A stretch of 56,183 bases of DNA from JBFJKD01 sp041601945 (GCA_041601945.1 JBFIHG010000013.1:1-56183), one strand, 5' to 3'; counted from the stretch's first letter, positions 8,454 to 17,950 are shown. The notes: a model not told the origin generated them from the letters alone. A program made the numbers and translations.

Positions 8454-9215
8454 TCAGGGCGTACCGCCATCCAGTCGCAAAATAGCACCCGTACAAAAAC
8501 GCGACGCATCGCTGACAAAATACAGCGCCGCACCCACGATTTCGTGCGGCTCACCGCCGCGACCCAAGGCAAAACTTTTGGCCCGTTCCTGAAATTTCGG
8601 CATATCCCAGGCCTGGCTGATATCGGTATAAAAAGCACCACACATGATGGCGTTGACGCGCACCTGCGGCCCGTAGGCCCGGGCCATCCCTTCGGTCATA
8701 GCGTTGAGGCCCGCCTTGGCAGCGGCGTAGGGGACGATATCACCGCGCGGGCGAATGGCAGCGATGCTACTAATATTCAAAATGGTGCCGCCCGCGCCTT
8801 CCATCATGCGCTTGGCAATTAAAGCGCTGAGCCGGAACGGACCCTTGAGATTGACGTCGATCACCTTGTCAAACAGTGCCTCGTCCACCTTGTCCAGCGA
8901 TTCGTACAACGGCGACATACCGGCGTTGTTCACCAGCACATCCACCCGCCCAAAACGCTGGTAAGCCGCATCCACCAGACCCTGTAACTGCTCCCACTGT
9001 CCCACATGACAACCGTAGGCCAATGCGGATACGCCGTAAGTGGCTTCTACTTCGACAGCCAATATTTCGCAGTTCTCTAACTTACGACTGGCAATAATAA
9101 CGTCGGCGCCCGCCGCCGCGCACGCGTGCACCATTTCTTTTCCCAGACCGCGGCTACCGCCGGTAACCAGCACCACTTTGCCAGACAGATCAAATTCCTG
9201 GTTAATCTTCGTCAT
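8454..9215 (-). CDS. Short-chain dehydrogenase/reductase, FabG/gluconate-dehydrogenase type
   Basis: This 253-residue classical SDR has the cofactor loop TGGSRGLG, an Arg after beta-2 (SRKLEN) that favours NADP(H), NNAG, the Ser of NISSIA and the Y-A-A-A-K catalytic pair, and ends in RLDGG. It differs clearly from the HSD10-like trio just downstream, lacking their NGE-IRLDGA tail. The ATG at 9215 has GGAAG 7 nt upstream. It is 71 bp upstream of the first HSD10-like gene on the same strand, so it may be co-transcribed as an SDR quartet. Substrate unknown. Confidence 0.88.
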   Translation of the reverse strand: MTKINQEFDLSGKVVLVTGGSRGLGKEMVHACAAAGADVIIASRKLENCEILAVEVEATYGVSALAYGCHVGQWEQLQGLVDAAYQRFGRVDVLVNNAGMSPLYESLDKVDEALFDKVIDVNLKGPFRLSALIAKRMMEGAGGTILNISSIAAIRPRGDIVPYAAAKAGLNAMTEGMARAYGPQVRVNAIMCGAFYTDISQAWDMPKFQERAKSFALGRGGEPHEIVGAALYFVSDASRFCTGAILRLDGGTP

Positions 9216-9443
9216 GGGATTACTTCCGGTTGATTGCAGTGTTCGCTTTACCAAAAACGCGACTGATAACGTGCGCAGCGCCTCGACGAGTCGTTTAGTC
9301 AAAACCCGGGGAGGGAATGCCTGAGTAAACAGGAATTCTTTAATGTTTGGCGCGTTTATTTACCAGCGGGTAACTTCAAGAAGTTTAGCCTAAGCGGTTT
9401 ACTACTGTCCACAGCCGCAGTCCCGGTCGGGCAACATGAATAC

Positions 9444-10424
9444 TCAGGGCGCGTAGCGCTCCCCGCTGGCGACGCCGGGCGGAAAATACTCGGCAATGGT
9501 TTGTATTTCATGCGCGTTTAATGAAATTTCCGCAGCTGCAATATTGTCCTCCAGATGGCGGATACGTCGAGTGCCTGGAATCGGAATAATCTGATCTCCC
9601 TGGCCCAATAACCACGCCAATGCCAGTTGCGCTGGGGTACAGGCGCGCGCCGCCGCTAATTCCTTAATTTTGTCAGCCAACTTAAGATTACTCTCCAGGT
9701 GGCCCGCCATAAAGCGGGGATTAGATTTGCGAAAATCCCCGTCACCAAATTCATCGGTGGCGCTCACCGTACCAGTGAGAAAGCCTCTACCTAGCGGGCT
9801 AAAGGGTACGAATGCAATATTTAGCTCGGCGCACACTGGCAACACTTCAGGCTCGGGATCGCGCGTCCACAGTGAATACTCGCTCTGCAACGCCGCAATA
9901 GGATGCACCGCGTGGGCGCGTCGAATCAGTGCCGGATCGGCGGATGCTTCGGACAACCCCAGATAGCGAACCTTACCGGCCTTCACCAAATCCGCCATGG
10001 CGCCAACGGTATCTTCAATCGGCACTTTTGGATCTACGCGATGCTGGTAATACAGATCAATGCACGCCACGCCAAGTCGCGCCAGGCTGCGATCACAGGC
10101 CTGTTTGACGTATTCCGGGCGCCCGTCGATATTAAATTCGAAGCCACCCTGCGGCCGGGGTGTGACCCCCGCAATACCAAACTTTGTGGCCAGGAATATC
10201 TGGTCGCGGTGCCGCGCAAATGCCTTGCCCAGCAACTCTTCGTTGTGTCCGCGACCATAAACGTCGGCGGTGTCAAAAAAATTCAGCCCCAGTGCCAGGG
10301 CGCGCTGCAACGTTGCGATGGATTCCTTTTCGTCCGCGGGGCCGTAAAAGTTGGACATGGGCATACAGCCCAACCCTGTTGCCGACACCTGTTCGCCACT
10401 ATTACCCAGCACGCGATACTGCAT
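9444..10424 (-). CDS. Aldo/keto reductase
   Basis: This 326-residue AKR has the catalytic tetrad in context: Asp and Tyr in FFDTADVYG, Lys in FLATKFG and His in YYQHRVD. The NADP-binding C-terminal part is present (IPGTRRIRHLEDN). It is closest to the YajO/AKR13-like group of aldo/keto reductases that reduce aldehydes and ketones. It stands alone on the minus strand with 228 bp to the SDR downstream and 267 bp to the deacylase upstream; those gaps carry no clear terminator or RNA. Substrate unknown. Confidence 0.9.
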   Translation of the reverse strand: MQYRVLGNSGEQVSATGLGCMPMSNFYGPADEKESIATLQRALALGLNFFDTADVYGRGHNEELLGKAFARHRDQIFLATKFGIAGVTPRPQGGFEFNIDGRPEYVKQACDRSLARLGVACIDLYYQHRVDPKVPIEDTVGAMADLVKAGKVRYLGLSEASADPALIRRAHAVHPIAALQSEYSLWTRDPEPEVLPVCAELNIAFVPFSPLGRGFLTGTVSATDEFGDGDFRKSNPRFMAGHLESNLKLADKIKELAAARACTPAQLALAWLLGQGDQIIPIPGTRRIRHLEDNIAAAEISLNAHEIQTIAEYFPPGVASGERYAP

Positions 10425-10691
10425 ACCTTTCCCCTGCCATAATTGGTTAAGTAATTAAGACACTACATTAGGAGGATAGACAAAATAAACCGGCGATGCT
10501 GGAAAAAATAAAACAGCCATCCGTGGCGGCGCGCAAAAAAATGACTACCCTCAAAACGAGCCATGAGACAGCGCCCACAACGGACCTTTTTTTCCAAAAC
10601 CTGTTTGCCCAACTCTGCCTGGCCAATTCAGGTTAGCCACGCGAACTGCCCAGGGAGCACGAACCAGAGCGTATTACATGGCTTTACCCGG

Positions 10692-12389
10692 TCAGGCAGT
10701 AGCTGGTCGAGTTCTCAACACTTTGCCGGGCAGTACACCTTTTACGGGATCAATCTGATCACGATTGTTTTGTCGCAACAGAACCCCGTTCACGATGACC
10801 GATTCAATGCCACTCGCCTGGGCTATCAGCCGGTCCGCACCCGCAGGGAAATCGTGCACTCGCTCCAGTTTACCCGCACCCACTGTGGTTGGGTCAAACA
10901 CCACCACGTCCGCCGCAAGGCCGACTGCGAGCCGCCCCCGATCAGGTATCTGGCACACATCCGCAACCCGTGCGGTCAACATCCAGATAGCGTACTCGAG
11001 ATCAAATATCTTTTTCTCGCGCACCCAGTGGCCGAGTAAATACGTCGAGTAACAGGCGTCGCACAACTGACTGGCATGGGCACCACCGTCGGACAGACCC
11101 AGCACCACATTGGGATCCTTAAGCATTTTTTCTACTTCGTCTTCTTCATAATTCGCTACCGGCATGCGTGTGCGCAGCCCGAGATTACTCTCCAACGCCA
11201 GATCGAGCATTAAATCCACCGGGTGCATCTCCCGTTGCTCGGCCACCTCGAACAGTGACTGCTCTTCCAATAATGGATCCGGCGGATAAAAGGAAATGAC
11301 CGTTTTCGACCAGCCGCCAAGCACCCTCGATTCTCCCCCGTCGATAGCGGCCTTGAACTCAGCGCGAAACTGCGGATCCCGATAAATTTTCTTGCGCCCC
11401 TCCAATCCGGCTGCGGATACCGGCTTGAACACATTCAAACTTTCAAACAGAAAGGGGGCTTTAAACGTCATTTCAAAACTGAGGGCACGCGGCGTTACCT
11501 GCGGGAACACACGGGCACCTGCTGCGGCCAATTCTGCGGATTTTTTTAACTGCTGATGATGATCGCCACCGCCGAGGGACGCGCCCTGCAGAAGAGCCGT
11601 CCAGGTGACATTGCAATTGGCTACCTGTGCCATCTCCGCAAATTGATCGTGCAACACATCGCCGCCGATGGTCGACTGAATAATGCCTCTTCGCTCGGCG
11701 CCGATAACTCGGGCTATCTCCAGTGTTTCGGTCTGGTAATCCGCCAGCCGACTGGGTACCGGCTTGCCGCCGGCACCGACGTGGGTCGGCGACTTGGAAG
11801 ACGCAAATCCCAGCGCGCCGGCCCGCAATGCTTCGCGGACGATATCGCACATTTGTCTAACTTCATCCACAGTTGCTGTGCGCTCGGTGGAGTCATCGCC
11901 CATCACATAAAGACGCACCGGCGTGTGGCCGATAAGTACGCCGACATTGACACCAACACCCCTCTTTTCCAGGGTGTCCATGTATTGGGGAAATGTTTCA
12001 AACGGCCAGTCCTCGCCGAGCCCGGCAGCAAGCGCACTGGCGTCCATACCTTCGACATTTTCCAATGTCCGAATAATCGTGTCGCGATCTTTGGGTCGCA
12101 CCGGCGCTATACCAAACCCACAGTTTCCGAGTACCACGGTAGTAATGCCGTGCCATGGGGAGATACTCATCATACGATCCCATATCACCTGGGCGTCGTA
12201 GTGGGTGTGGCAGTCTACAAAACCTGGACAGACAATTTTTCCGGTAGCATCAATCACCCTGACGGCATCGCCCGGTGCCGCGCCAATGGCCACCACCTTG
12301 CCGTCCTTAATACCAATATCCCCGTCGAACCGGGGGCTGTTGGTGCCGTCAATGATGGTGCCACCAGTTATTTTAATATCGTACGTCAT
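10692..12389 (-). CDS. N-acyl-D-amino-acid deacylase family amidohydrolase
   Basis: This 565-residue metal-dependent hydrolase has the composite beta-sandwich start (KITGGTIIDGTNSPRFDGDIGI) and the metal-binding DCHTHYDAQ motif, then a TIM barrel ending in LSDGGAH and a C-terminal sandwich strand set (DVVVFDP). It belongs to the D-aminoacylase / amidohydrolase-3 family, which hydrolyses N-acyl amide bonds or related ring amides. The ATG at 12389 has GGAGG about 10 nt upstream; nine earlier codons are not conserved. It lies 65 bp downstream of a second, unrelated amidohydrolase gene on the same strand. The real substrate in this catabolic setting is unknown. Confidence 0.88.
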   Translation of the reverse strand: MTYDIKITGGTIIDGTNSPRFDGDIGIKDGKVVAIGAAPGDAVRVIDATGKIVCPGFVDCHTHYDAQVIWDRMMSISPWHGITTVVLGNCGFGIAPVRPKDRDTIIRTLENVEGMDASALAAGLGEDWPFETFPQYMDTLEKRGVGVNVGVLIGHTPVRLYVMGDDSTERTATVDEVRQMCDIVREALRAGALGFASSKSPTHVGAGGKPVPSRLADYQTETLEIARVIGAERRGIIQSTIGGDVLHDQFAEMAQVANCNVTWTALLQGASLGGGDHHQQLKKSAELAAAGARVFPQVTPRALSFEMTFKAPFLFESLNVFKPVSAAGLEGRKKIYRDPQFRAEFKAAIDGGESRVLGGWSKTVISFYPPDPLLEEQSLFEVAEQREMHPVDLMLDLALESNLGLRTRMPVANYEEDEVEKMLKDPNVVLGLSDGGAHASQLCDACYSTYLLGHWVREKKIFDLEYAIWMLTARVADVCQIPDRGRLAVGLAADVVVFDPTTVGAGKLERVHDFPAGADRLIAQASGIESVIVNGVLLRQNNRDQIDPVKGVLPGKVLRTRPATA

Positions 12390-12454
12390 TGCCCTGTGAC
12401 CTCCGCCAGCACACAACCCCTGGCAATATTGCCAATGCCCTCAAAAACTATAGC

Positions 12455-13600
12455 CTACGCCGCCAGTTTATCCAGGGGCAAATCGTAACATTCGATAATA
12501 TTGTCGCGCATAATCCAGCGCGTCTGTTCCGGCGTCAGACCACCGCCGTGTTGCGCCAGCAACTCCTGTGACCAGGGCCAGGTAGAATCGCTGTGCGGAA
12601 AATCATTAGCCCAAACAAGCTTTCTGGGGTTCATCAAATTGGCGACATTAAACGCAACCCAGTCGTCCTGAAACGTCAACCACACGTGATCGCTAATGTA
12701 CTCGCTGGGTTTTTTATCAAGATTTTTAGCTCCACCTAACCAGAGTCCGTGACGCTCATAAGCGTGGTCCATGCGGTAGGCATAGTGGGGCAACCAGCCA
12801 GCATCGGCTTCCGCCGCTATAAATTTCAGTTTGGGGTGGCGCTGAAAAACACCGCCCAGGGTGAACAGACCGATCACGTCCTGTACGCCGCGGATAATAT
12901 TCATGAAGCCATTGATCTTGCTGCCACGAGCATTGGTAAAAATGGAATTTACGTCCGCGCCTTTGGCGGTCAGTATATGAAACGATAGCGGTAAATTCAG
13001 CGCCACCGCGCATTCCCACAACGCGTCGTACATTGGGTGATCGTAGTCTTCTTCCTGGGGATTACCCGGCATCATGATGCCGACGAAGCCCTTGGCTTTG
13101 GCGTCCTCGAGGTCCTTTATCGCAGAATCCACGGATTCGCAGGATGTTTGTCCAAGACCAAATAGCCGACCCTCGGGCGCATCCGCGACATAACGCACTA
13201 ACCACTCGTTATAAGCACGAAAACAGGCGGTTTTGTATGCAAAGTCGGGGTGATTACACAATGCCATGCCGACAGAGGGGTAGAGAATTTCCGCGGCGAT
13301 ACCGTCTCGGTCCTGGTCTGCCACACGATATTTAGCGTCCCATCCGCTGCGATGCAGATCGCTGAACTTGGCGTTTTGCGTACGCCCCGCCAATTGCTCC
13401 GCATTCAATCCGGCCGCTGCCACCAACCCCAGGGGAATCGTGGACGTCATGCCGGGAATCATATAAATATCGTTGCCGGAGGCGTCCGTTTGAATACCTG
13501 GCGCACGATCCCGATATTTAGGGTCAATAAAATCGCTGTAACAGTTACCCGGTTCGACGATATGTGAATCGGCTGAAATGCATCCAAAATCCAGACTCAT
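12455..13600 (-). CDS. Amidohydrolase-2 family metal-dependent hydrolase/decarboxylase
   Basis: This 381-residue TIM-barrel protein starts with the family motif ISADSHIVEP and has the late metal-binding Asp in VWANDFPHSDSTWPWS. Such proteins relate to aminocarboxymuconate-semialdehyde decarboxylase and are common in aromatic, terpenoid and steroid catabolic clusters, acting as hydrolases or decarboxylases. The ATG at 13600 has AGGAG upstream (CTACAGGAGCAAAGCC). Its 300-bp upstream region carries two kinds of short repeats (13659-13686 and 13733-13760), so it may be a regulated promoter driving this gene and the deacylase. Confidence 0.88.
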   Translation of the reverse strand: MSLDFGCISADSHIVEPGNCYSDFIDPKYRDRAPGIQTDASGNDIYMIPGMTSTIPLGLVAAAGLNAEQLAGRTQNAKFSDLHRSGWDAKYRVADQDRDGIAAEILYPSVGMALCNHPDFAYKTACFRAYNEWLVRYVADAPEGRLFGLGQTSCESVDSAIKDLEDAKAKGFVGIMMPGNPQEEDYDHPMYDALWECAVALNLPLSFHILTAKGADVNSIFTNARGSKINGFMNIIRGVQDVIGLFTLGGVFQRHPKLKFIAAEADAGWLPHYAYRMDHAYERHGLWLGGAKNLDKKPSEYISDHVWLTFQDDWVAFNVANLMNPRKLVWANDFPHSDSTWPWSQELLAQHGGGLTPEQTRWIMRDNIIECYDLPLDKLAA

Positions 13601-13658
13601 GGCTTTGCTCCTGTAGTTTGCCGGGGGTGCACAGAAACCGGCATGCGGACTTTCTGTT

Positions 13659-13686
13659 CGCGTTTATCTCTCCGCGTTTATCTCTC
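13659..13686. repeat. Perfect tandem 14-bp repeat
   Basis: CGCGTTTATCTCTC occurs at 13659-13672 and again directly at 13673-13686. On the minus strand this reads GAGAGATAAACGCG twice, 60-90 bp before the amidohydrolase start codon. It may be a regulator site or a slippage duplication in the 5' leader. Confidence 0.8.
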
Positions 13687-13732
13687 AGTGTGGGTGATCG
13701 ACGCAGGGATAAAGTCGACTTCCAATCTGATG

Positions 13733-13766
13733 CTACCATAAAGACTATAATACTACCATAGGGTTT
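13733..13766. promoter_or_regulatory. Direct repeat CTACCATA with 20-bp phasing, candidate operator
   Basis: CTACCATA occurs at 13733-13740 and 13753-13760, start to start 20 bp, about two helical turns. The second copy continues as TACCATAGGGT, an ACC-N4-GGT arrangement shared with 21616-21629. The position, upstream of the amidohydrolase gene, fits a regulator-binding site. Confidence 0.4.
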
Positions 13767-13901
13767 CTTGTGTTACCCACCGTTAACATCAATCCACTTA
13801 AGCCCGTACCCTAACCGAACCCAGGTGCTATCAAACCCGACCGTTGCTGGGGTAATTATTTACCTGCATTACCACCCCAGGACCACACCTCGACACGGCA
13901 C

Positions 13902-14756
13902 CTACAGCGTCACATCTGCCTGAACACCGGCCTCGCGCAGCGCCTCGCAGTTATCGGCCCAATCATACCCGGCGCGAATACGCTCAAATCTTTCGTCGAC
14001 GTAACGACGCATTCCCGGATCGGTAAAGATATAGGGCTGGTGAGCCAGAATTGCCTCCAGCACTTCCTGCCCCACGACATCGGGATCAATCCCTTTAGCC
14101 AGCATCTCGACCATTTCGTCAGACTTGGAGTCCGTGGCGCCACCATATTCGACGGGCCGATTCCGTGCCGACGTAGCCAGATTAGTTGCCACCACACCGG
14201 GGCATAGCACCGATACACCGATGTTGCTGTCCCGACGCTCCGCCATCAGGGTTTCGGTTATCGCCACCACCGCGTATTTCGACGCGTTGTAGGCGCCCAG
14301 TTCCGGCCAGCAAAACAGACCCGCCATGGAGGCCGTGTTAACCACGTGTCCACTTTCCCCATTGGCGTCCATCAGGGGCAAAAATGCCTGTAGCCCATAC
14401 ACTACACCCCACATGTTGACGTCAACGGTCCAGCGCCAGTTTTTCATACTGGTCGCCTCTGAGCGCCCACTGGCGCCTACGCCCGCGTTGTTGCACAGGA
14501 TATGCACCGCGCCAAATCGGGTGACAGTGGCTTGCGCTGCCCCAAGCATTGCCTCGCGATTGGTCACGTCCACGGCGATGCCGTCCACATCCCGACCGAG
14601 CGCCTTTAACTCATTGACCACCCTGGTCAGCGGCCCCTGCTCAATATCTGCCAGCATCACCCTGGCGCCAGCGGCGGAGAACGCCCGGGCCATACCCAGC
14701 CCCATACCACTGGCTGCGCCGGTAATAAACGCGACCTTTTGTTTAACGTCTTGCAT
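13902..14756 (-). CDS. Short-chain dehydrogenase, long C-terminal variant
   Basis: This 284-residue SDR has the cofactor loop TGAASGMG, Asp-Ile after beta-2 (LADIEQ, NAD preference), NNAGVG, the Ser in NTASMAG and Y-N-A-S-K. It is about 30 residues longer than the other SDRs here. The C-terminal extension (EAILAHQPYIFTDPGMRRYVDERFERI) is typical of SDRs related to oxidoreductases of lipid or steroid clusters. The ATG at 14756 has AGGAGGG upstream. It follows the MFS transporter gene by 57 bp on the same strand, suggesting one unit. Substrate unknown. Confidence 0.88.
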   Translation of the reverse strand: MQDVKQKVAFITGAASGMGLGMARAFSAAGARVMLADIEQGPLTRVVNELKALGRDVDGIAVDVTNREAMLGAAQATVTRFGAVHILCNNAGVGASGRSEATSMKNWRWTVDVNMWGVVYGLQAFLPLMDANGESGHVVNTASMAGLFCWPELGAYNASKYAVVAITETLMAERRDSNIGVSVLCPGVVATNLATSARNRPVEYGGATDSKSDEMVEMLAKGIDPDVVGQEVLEAILAHQPYIFTDPGMRRYVDERFERIRAGYDWADNCEALREAGVQADVTL

Positions 14757-14813
14757 AATAAACCCTCCTGTTTTGATAGATTAAATTTGATATTAATATT
14801 TTCCAGATCCCGT

Positions 14814-16091
14814 TTAGAGCGCTTCAGATATAATCGCTGCCGGAGGTCGTTCTGGTCGTCGTGGCGCCGCTATCCACAGTAACCAGGGCGCGATTACAGC
14901 CAAACTGGCAGCCAGCACCAGCATCGGCGCGTAGTTGCCAAACAAATCGTGTAACGCGCCGCCCAACCAGGCGCCAGTGGCACCGCCGAGGGAAGAAAAT
15001 ACCGAAATGGTGCCAAATATGGTCGGAAAACGCGGGCCCGCAAACATATCCCGCGCGACAGCCGGAATCAGCGGTGCGTGCACCGAATAACCCAACCCAA
15101 CTAATACGGCAAATACCAGGGGCATCCACAAGCCCGGCACCCAGGCGACCATTGCCAGCGCCACCACCGATAAAAACACACAGGTCAAACCGAGCGTGTA
15201 GGTGGACTCCCGTCCCAGACGATCGGACAGCGTCCCCCACATTATTTTTGCGGGCACACTAACAAAACCGATCAGACCGCCAATCATTGACGCCAGCATT
15301 TTATCGACACCCTGATCCACCATAAAAGCAAACTGATGCATCAGTAACATTTGCGATATTGTCGCCCCGGTAAAAAATGCCAGCGCCACGAATTTAAATC
15401 CCCGCGAGCGCACCGCACTGCTAACGGTCCAGTCATTGGTTGTAATGCTTGCCGCGCTCGAATGAGCTGTCGTGTCCGTGCTATCCCCCGCCTGATTCTT
15501 ACTGGGTAGTGCGCGGGGATCCTTTAACACGTACACCGCAATTGGCGTAACCACCACCAGCACCAGTAACGCCAGCACCAGAAAGGCCACGCGCCAACCG
15601 TAGGTTTCGATTAACAGGTTAACTAACGGCACCAACCCGAGAATACCGACACCGATACCGGCGGTAACAATGCCGAGCGCGGAACCAATTTTGTGTGGAA
15701 ACCATTTACCCATCAACACCACGGTCGGCACCCAGCCACAGGCGCCCAGGCCAATTGCAGTAATCACACCGAAGCCCAGGTACAGTTGCCACCAGTTAGT
15801 AATCTGCGACGTTATAACCAGACCCACGGTCATCAGCAGTGCGCCAGCCACAATCAGGCGCTGCGCTCCAAACCGTTCCACCAGGCGCCCCGCCACTGGA
15901 CCGAAAAATCCGTGCACAAGAATAAACACCGACATGGCGCCGGCCGTCACCGAGCGCGACCAACCAAATTCTTCAATCAGGGCGACAAGGAAAACTGCAT
16001 AGGAATACCAGATGCCATAGAGTAACCCAAGGCACACAAACAACGCTGCGACAATGTGCATACCGGGCTGGCGAAAAAAATTACCTGACAA
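14814..16091 (-). CDS. MFS transporter, monocarboxylate/oxalate-formate type
   Basis: This 425-residue, 12-helix inner-membrane transporter has the cytoplasmic loop GRLVERFGAQRL between helices 2 and 3 and a hydrophilic central loop with a Ser/Thr-rich stretch (about 190-215), typical of the major facilitator superfamily. The shape resembles the monocarboxylate-porter-like branch (GIWYSYAVFLVALIEEFGWSR). The start is a TTG at 16091 with GGAG 7 nt upstream; Met-11 is an alternative. Its position in the catabolic cluster suggests uptake of an organic acid substrate or export of an intermediate. Confidence 0.88.
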   Translation of the reverse strand: MSGNFFRQPGMHIVAALFVCLGLLYGIWYSYAVFLVALIEEFGWSRSVTAGAMSVFILVHGFFGPVAGRLVERFGAQRLIVAGALLMTVGLVITSQITNWWQLYLGFGVITAIGLGACGWVPTVVLMGKWFPHKIGSALGIVTAGIGVGILGLVPLVNLLIETYGWRVAFLVLALLVLVVVTPIAVYVLKDPRALPSKNQAGDSTDTTAHSSAASITTNDWTVSSAVRSRGFKFVALAFFTGATISQMLLMHQFAFMVDQGVDKMLASMIGGLIGFVSVPAKIMWGTLSDRLGRESTYTLGLTCVFLSVVALAMVAWVPGLWMPLVFAVLVGLGYSVHAPLIPAVARDMFAGPRFPTIFGTISVFSSLGGATGAWLGGALHDLFGNYAPMLVLAASLAVIAPWLLWIAAPRRPERPPAAIISEAL

Positions 16092-16245
16092 AAAAATGCT
16101 CCAATCATTATGATGCTTACCCGACGCAGCGATCTTGCTGCGGTCGCTAAACTATTACTCGTTCTCGGATTGCGGCGGCGTTTGTCTGAATAATGGATGT
16201 CTGATTATTAGCACCGCTCCTCATGCCAGGGAAACTTCACTGCTG

Positions 16246-16449
16246 TTAATCCTCGAGGCGGAAAATAATTTTCAACTCCACCACATAATCTTTAATTTCG
16301 CCTTTTTCAACCGTAGCACTTTCCTGCACCACCTCTACCGCCTCAATGCCACGCAAGGTCTGGCTGGCCCGCTGCACACCTTTTTCGAGGGCATCCTGCC
16401 AGCTCTTTGGGGATGTCGCAGTAATTGTTGATACACTGGAAACAGTCAT
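16246..16449 (-). CDS. Dodecin-like protein 1
   Basis: This 67-residue protein has the full dodecin pattern: SPKSWQDALEKGV helix, RASQTLRGI, then three strands ending in LKIIFRLED. Dodecins form twelve-subunit shells that bind flavins. The Trp that stacks on flavin in characterised dodecins (consensus L-D-W-F-E-V) is replaced: here the segment reads IEAVEV. The Gln two residues after the H/Y in the last strands is Val (DYVVEL). So flavin binding is doubtful or different. The ATG at 16449 starts the conserved region. A second dodecin-like gene lies 123 bp upstream on the same strand. Confidence 0.88.
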   Translation of the reverse strand: MTVSSVSTITATSPKSWQDALEKGVQRASQTLRGIEAVEVVQESATVEKGEIKDYVVELKIIFRLED

Positions 16450-16572
16450 AATATTGCTCCGCAAATAGAAAGCCCTGTACTCATCCAATCACTCCGTCAA
16501 CGACGATGATTGTTACTTGCCTGCTCAAAATCCATCTATCCCCAAAATCCCACGCCAAAACATTACATGCGG

Positions 16573-16794
16573 CTACCAGTGCAGCTTTTCCGGCAACGCC
16601 ATGGCAAAACGTAACTGCACGCGGGCCCGATATTCAATATCGCCCTGCGTCGAAACTGCGACAGACTTACTCAGGATCTCGACACCACGCACGCCACGCA
16701 AGGTTTTATTAGCGCGCTTAAGCACACTCGCGATGGCATCTTCGAACGAAACCGGAGAAGTACCAATCAACTCATTAGCCTTGGATAACAGCAT
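16573..16794 (-). CDS. Dodecin-like protein 2, divergent
   Basis: This 73-residue protein has IGTSPVSFEDAIASVL, RANKTLRGVRGVEIL and the strand set RARVQLRFAM, so the fold matches dodecin. It also lacks the flavin-stacking Trp (VRGVEI), and its middle loop differs (STQGDIEYRARV). The ATG at 16794 is preceded by AGGAG (ACTCAGGAGTAAAGACT on the minus strand). It is 60 bp downstream of the metallo-hydrolase gene and 123 bp upstream of dodecin-like protein 1. Two unequal dodecins could form a mixed shell or bind different ligands; that is inference. Confidence 0.82.
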   Translation of the reverse strand: MLLSKANELIGTSPVSFEDAIASVLKRANKTLRGVRGVEILSKSVAVSTQGDIEYRARVQLRFAMALPEKLHW

Positions 16795-16854
16795 AGTCTT
16801 TACTCCTGAATAGTGTGCCGCGCTAAAGCACAACCTTTAATTCTGCCTTGCTTG

Positions 16855-17874
16855 CTACACCGGTTCCGGCACCGAAGTCAGTGTATAGTGGAGTCGCCCG
16901 CCTTTTTCTTCCCAGGCCACATGGCCCCCTTCTTCAAGCATATCCAGGTGTCCCATAATCTCAGATATCACCGGATACAACTGATCCTGCCACACCTTGG
17001 GGAAGAGTTTTTTGCCCACCTCCAGCGGCGTCATCGCACCATGCTCACTCAGAATGCGGGAGATTTTCAATAATCGTCTTTCGGTGGACAAGCGGTAGGA
17101 AGCAATCAGTTGCAGATGGTCGTGAAACACATCCCCGTGGCTGGGGTAAATCGATCTGGCCGCATACGCTTTGATTTTATCTGCCGACTGATAATACTGA
17201 ATCAGGGTGCGAGTGCGCGTCACTCCCGACGACTCGGGGATATCCAGCAAGCATACTGGCGTAATGTCCGGTAACAGATGGTCGCCGGAAAACATTTGCC
17301 GGGTCTGTTCCTGCCAAAAAATCAGCTCCTCCGGACAATGTCCCGGGGTATGCACCGCCTTAAGTTCAAAACCTTCGATTGGCACTGTCTCGCCGTCGCT
17401 AAGCAAGTGGTCCAACTCACAGGGAGTCATCAGCTTTTGAATATAATCCCGGTAGCTATAGGCCCGATCGTAATCCTCCGGCGTAAACCCAAGGGTCCCG
17501 AGAAATTTTCTTTCCTCAGTTTCCCGCGCCGCACTTGGCACATAACGCCCAAGGGTCATATTGATCGCCTCGTGAGCCCACACCTGACACCCGGACACCT
17601 CGCGAATGCGCCCAGCCTGACCATAGTGATCCGTATGCCCGTGGGTCAGCAACAACAGGGTAATATCTTCAATACCGAAGCCGAAGCCGCTCAGGCCCGC
17701 AGCTAATGTTTGCCACGCCTCCTCGGAACCAATGCCGGTATCGATCAGCACCAGTTGGCGAGAATTTTTTTCCGGTAAAATCACGTAACTATTGATATCG
17801 CCCACGCCAAAACCCGTGGCGGTGGGAATTCGTACCACGCGTCCGAACTGCTTGACGCCAATCTGTTCTGCCAT
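16855..17874 (-). CDS. Metallo-beta-lactamase fold hydrolase, LACTB2-like
   Basis: This 339-residue protein has the two-metal signature LLTHGHTDHYGQ, a later His in HTPGHCPEEL, the bridging Asp in MFSGDHLL and a final His in IYPSHGD. A C-terminal helical domain of about 90 residues (ASYRLSTERRLLKISRIL) resembles the winged-helix tail of LACTB2-like hydrolases. In catabolic clusters these act on thioesters, esters or lactones. The ATG at 17874 begins the gene. It is 76 bp downstream of the DUF2889 gene and precedes the dodecin pair on the same strand. Confidence 0.88.
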   Translation of the reverse strand: MAEQIGVKQFGRVVRIPTATGFGVGDINSYVILPEKNSRQLVLIDTGIGSEEAWQTLAAGLSGFGFGIEDITLLLLTHGHTDHYGQAGRIREVSGCQVWAHEAINMTLGRYVPSAARETEERKFLGTLGFTPEDYDRAYSYRDYIQKLMTPCELDHLLSDGETVPIEGFELKAVHTPGHCPEELIFWQEQTRQMFSGDHLLPDITPVCLLDIPESSGVTRTRTLIQYYQSADKIKAYAARSIYPSHGDVFHDHLQLIASYRLSTERRLLKISRILSEHGAMTPLEVGKKLFPKVWQDQLYPVISEIMGHLDMLEEGGHVAWEEKGGRLHYTLTSVPEPV

Positions 17875-17950
17875 AGTCTGTCTCTGCTTACTGGCTCAAC
17901 CTACGTCCTTCGAACTGACGTCCGCGCGCTAAATCCTTACCGACTAAAAC

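Larger units (their letters stand above)
13601..13901. other. Repeat-bearing upstream region of the amidohydrolase
   Basis: This 301-bp gap holds no gene. It contains a perfect tandem 14-bp repeat and two CTACCATA elements 20 bp apart, described separately. The part nearest the SDR stop at 13902 shows nothing I can name. Confidence 0.6.

Noticed and set aside
11556..12488. 310-codon rightward ORF antisense to the deacylase
   Set aside because: It is a shadow of the amidohydrolase gene; no motif is present.
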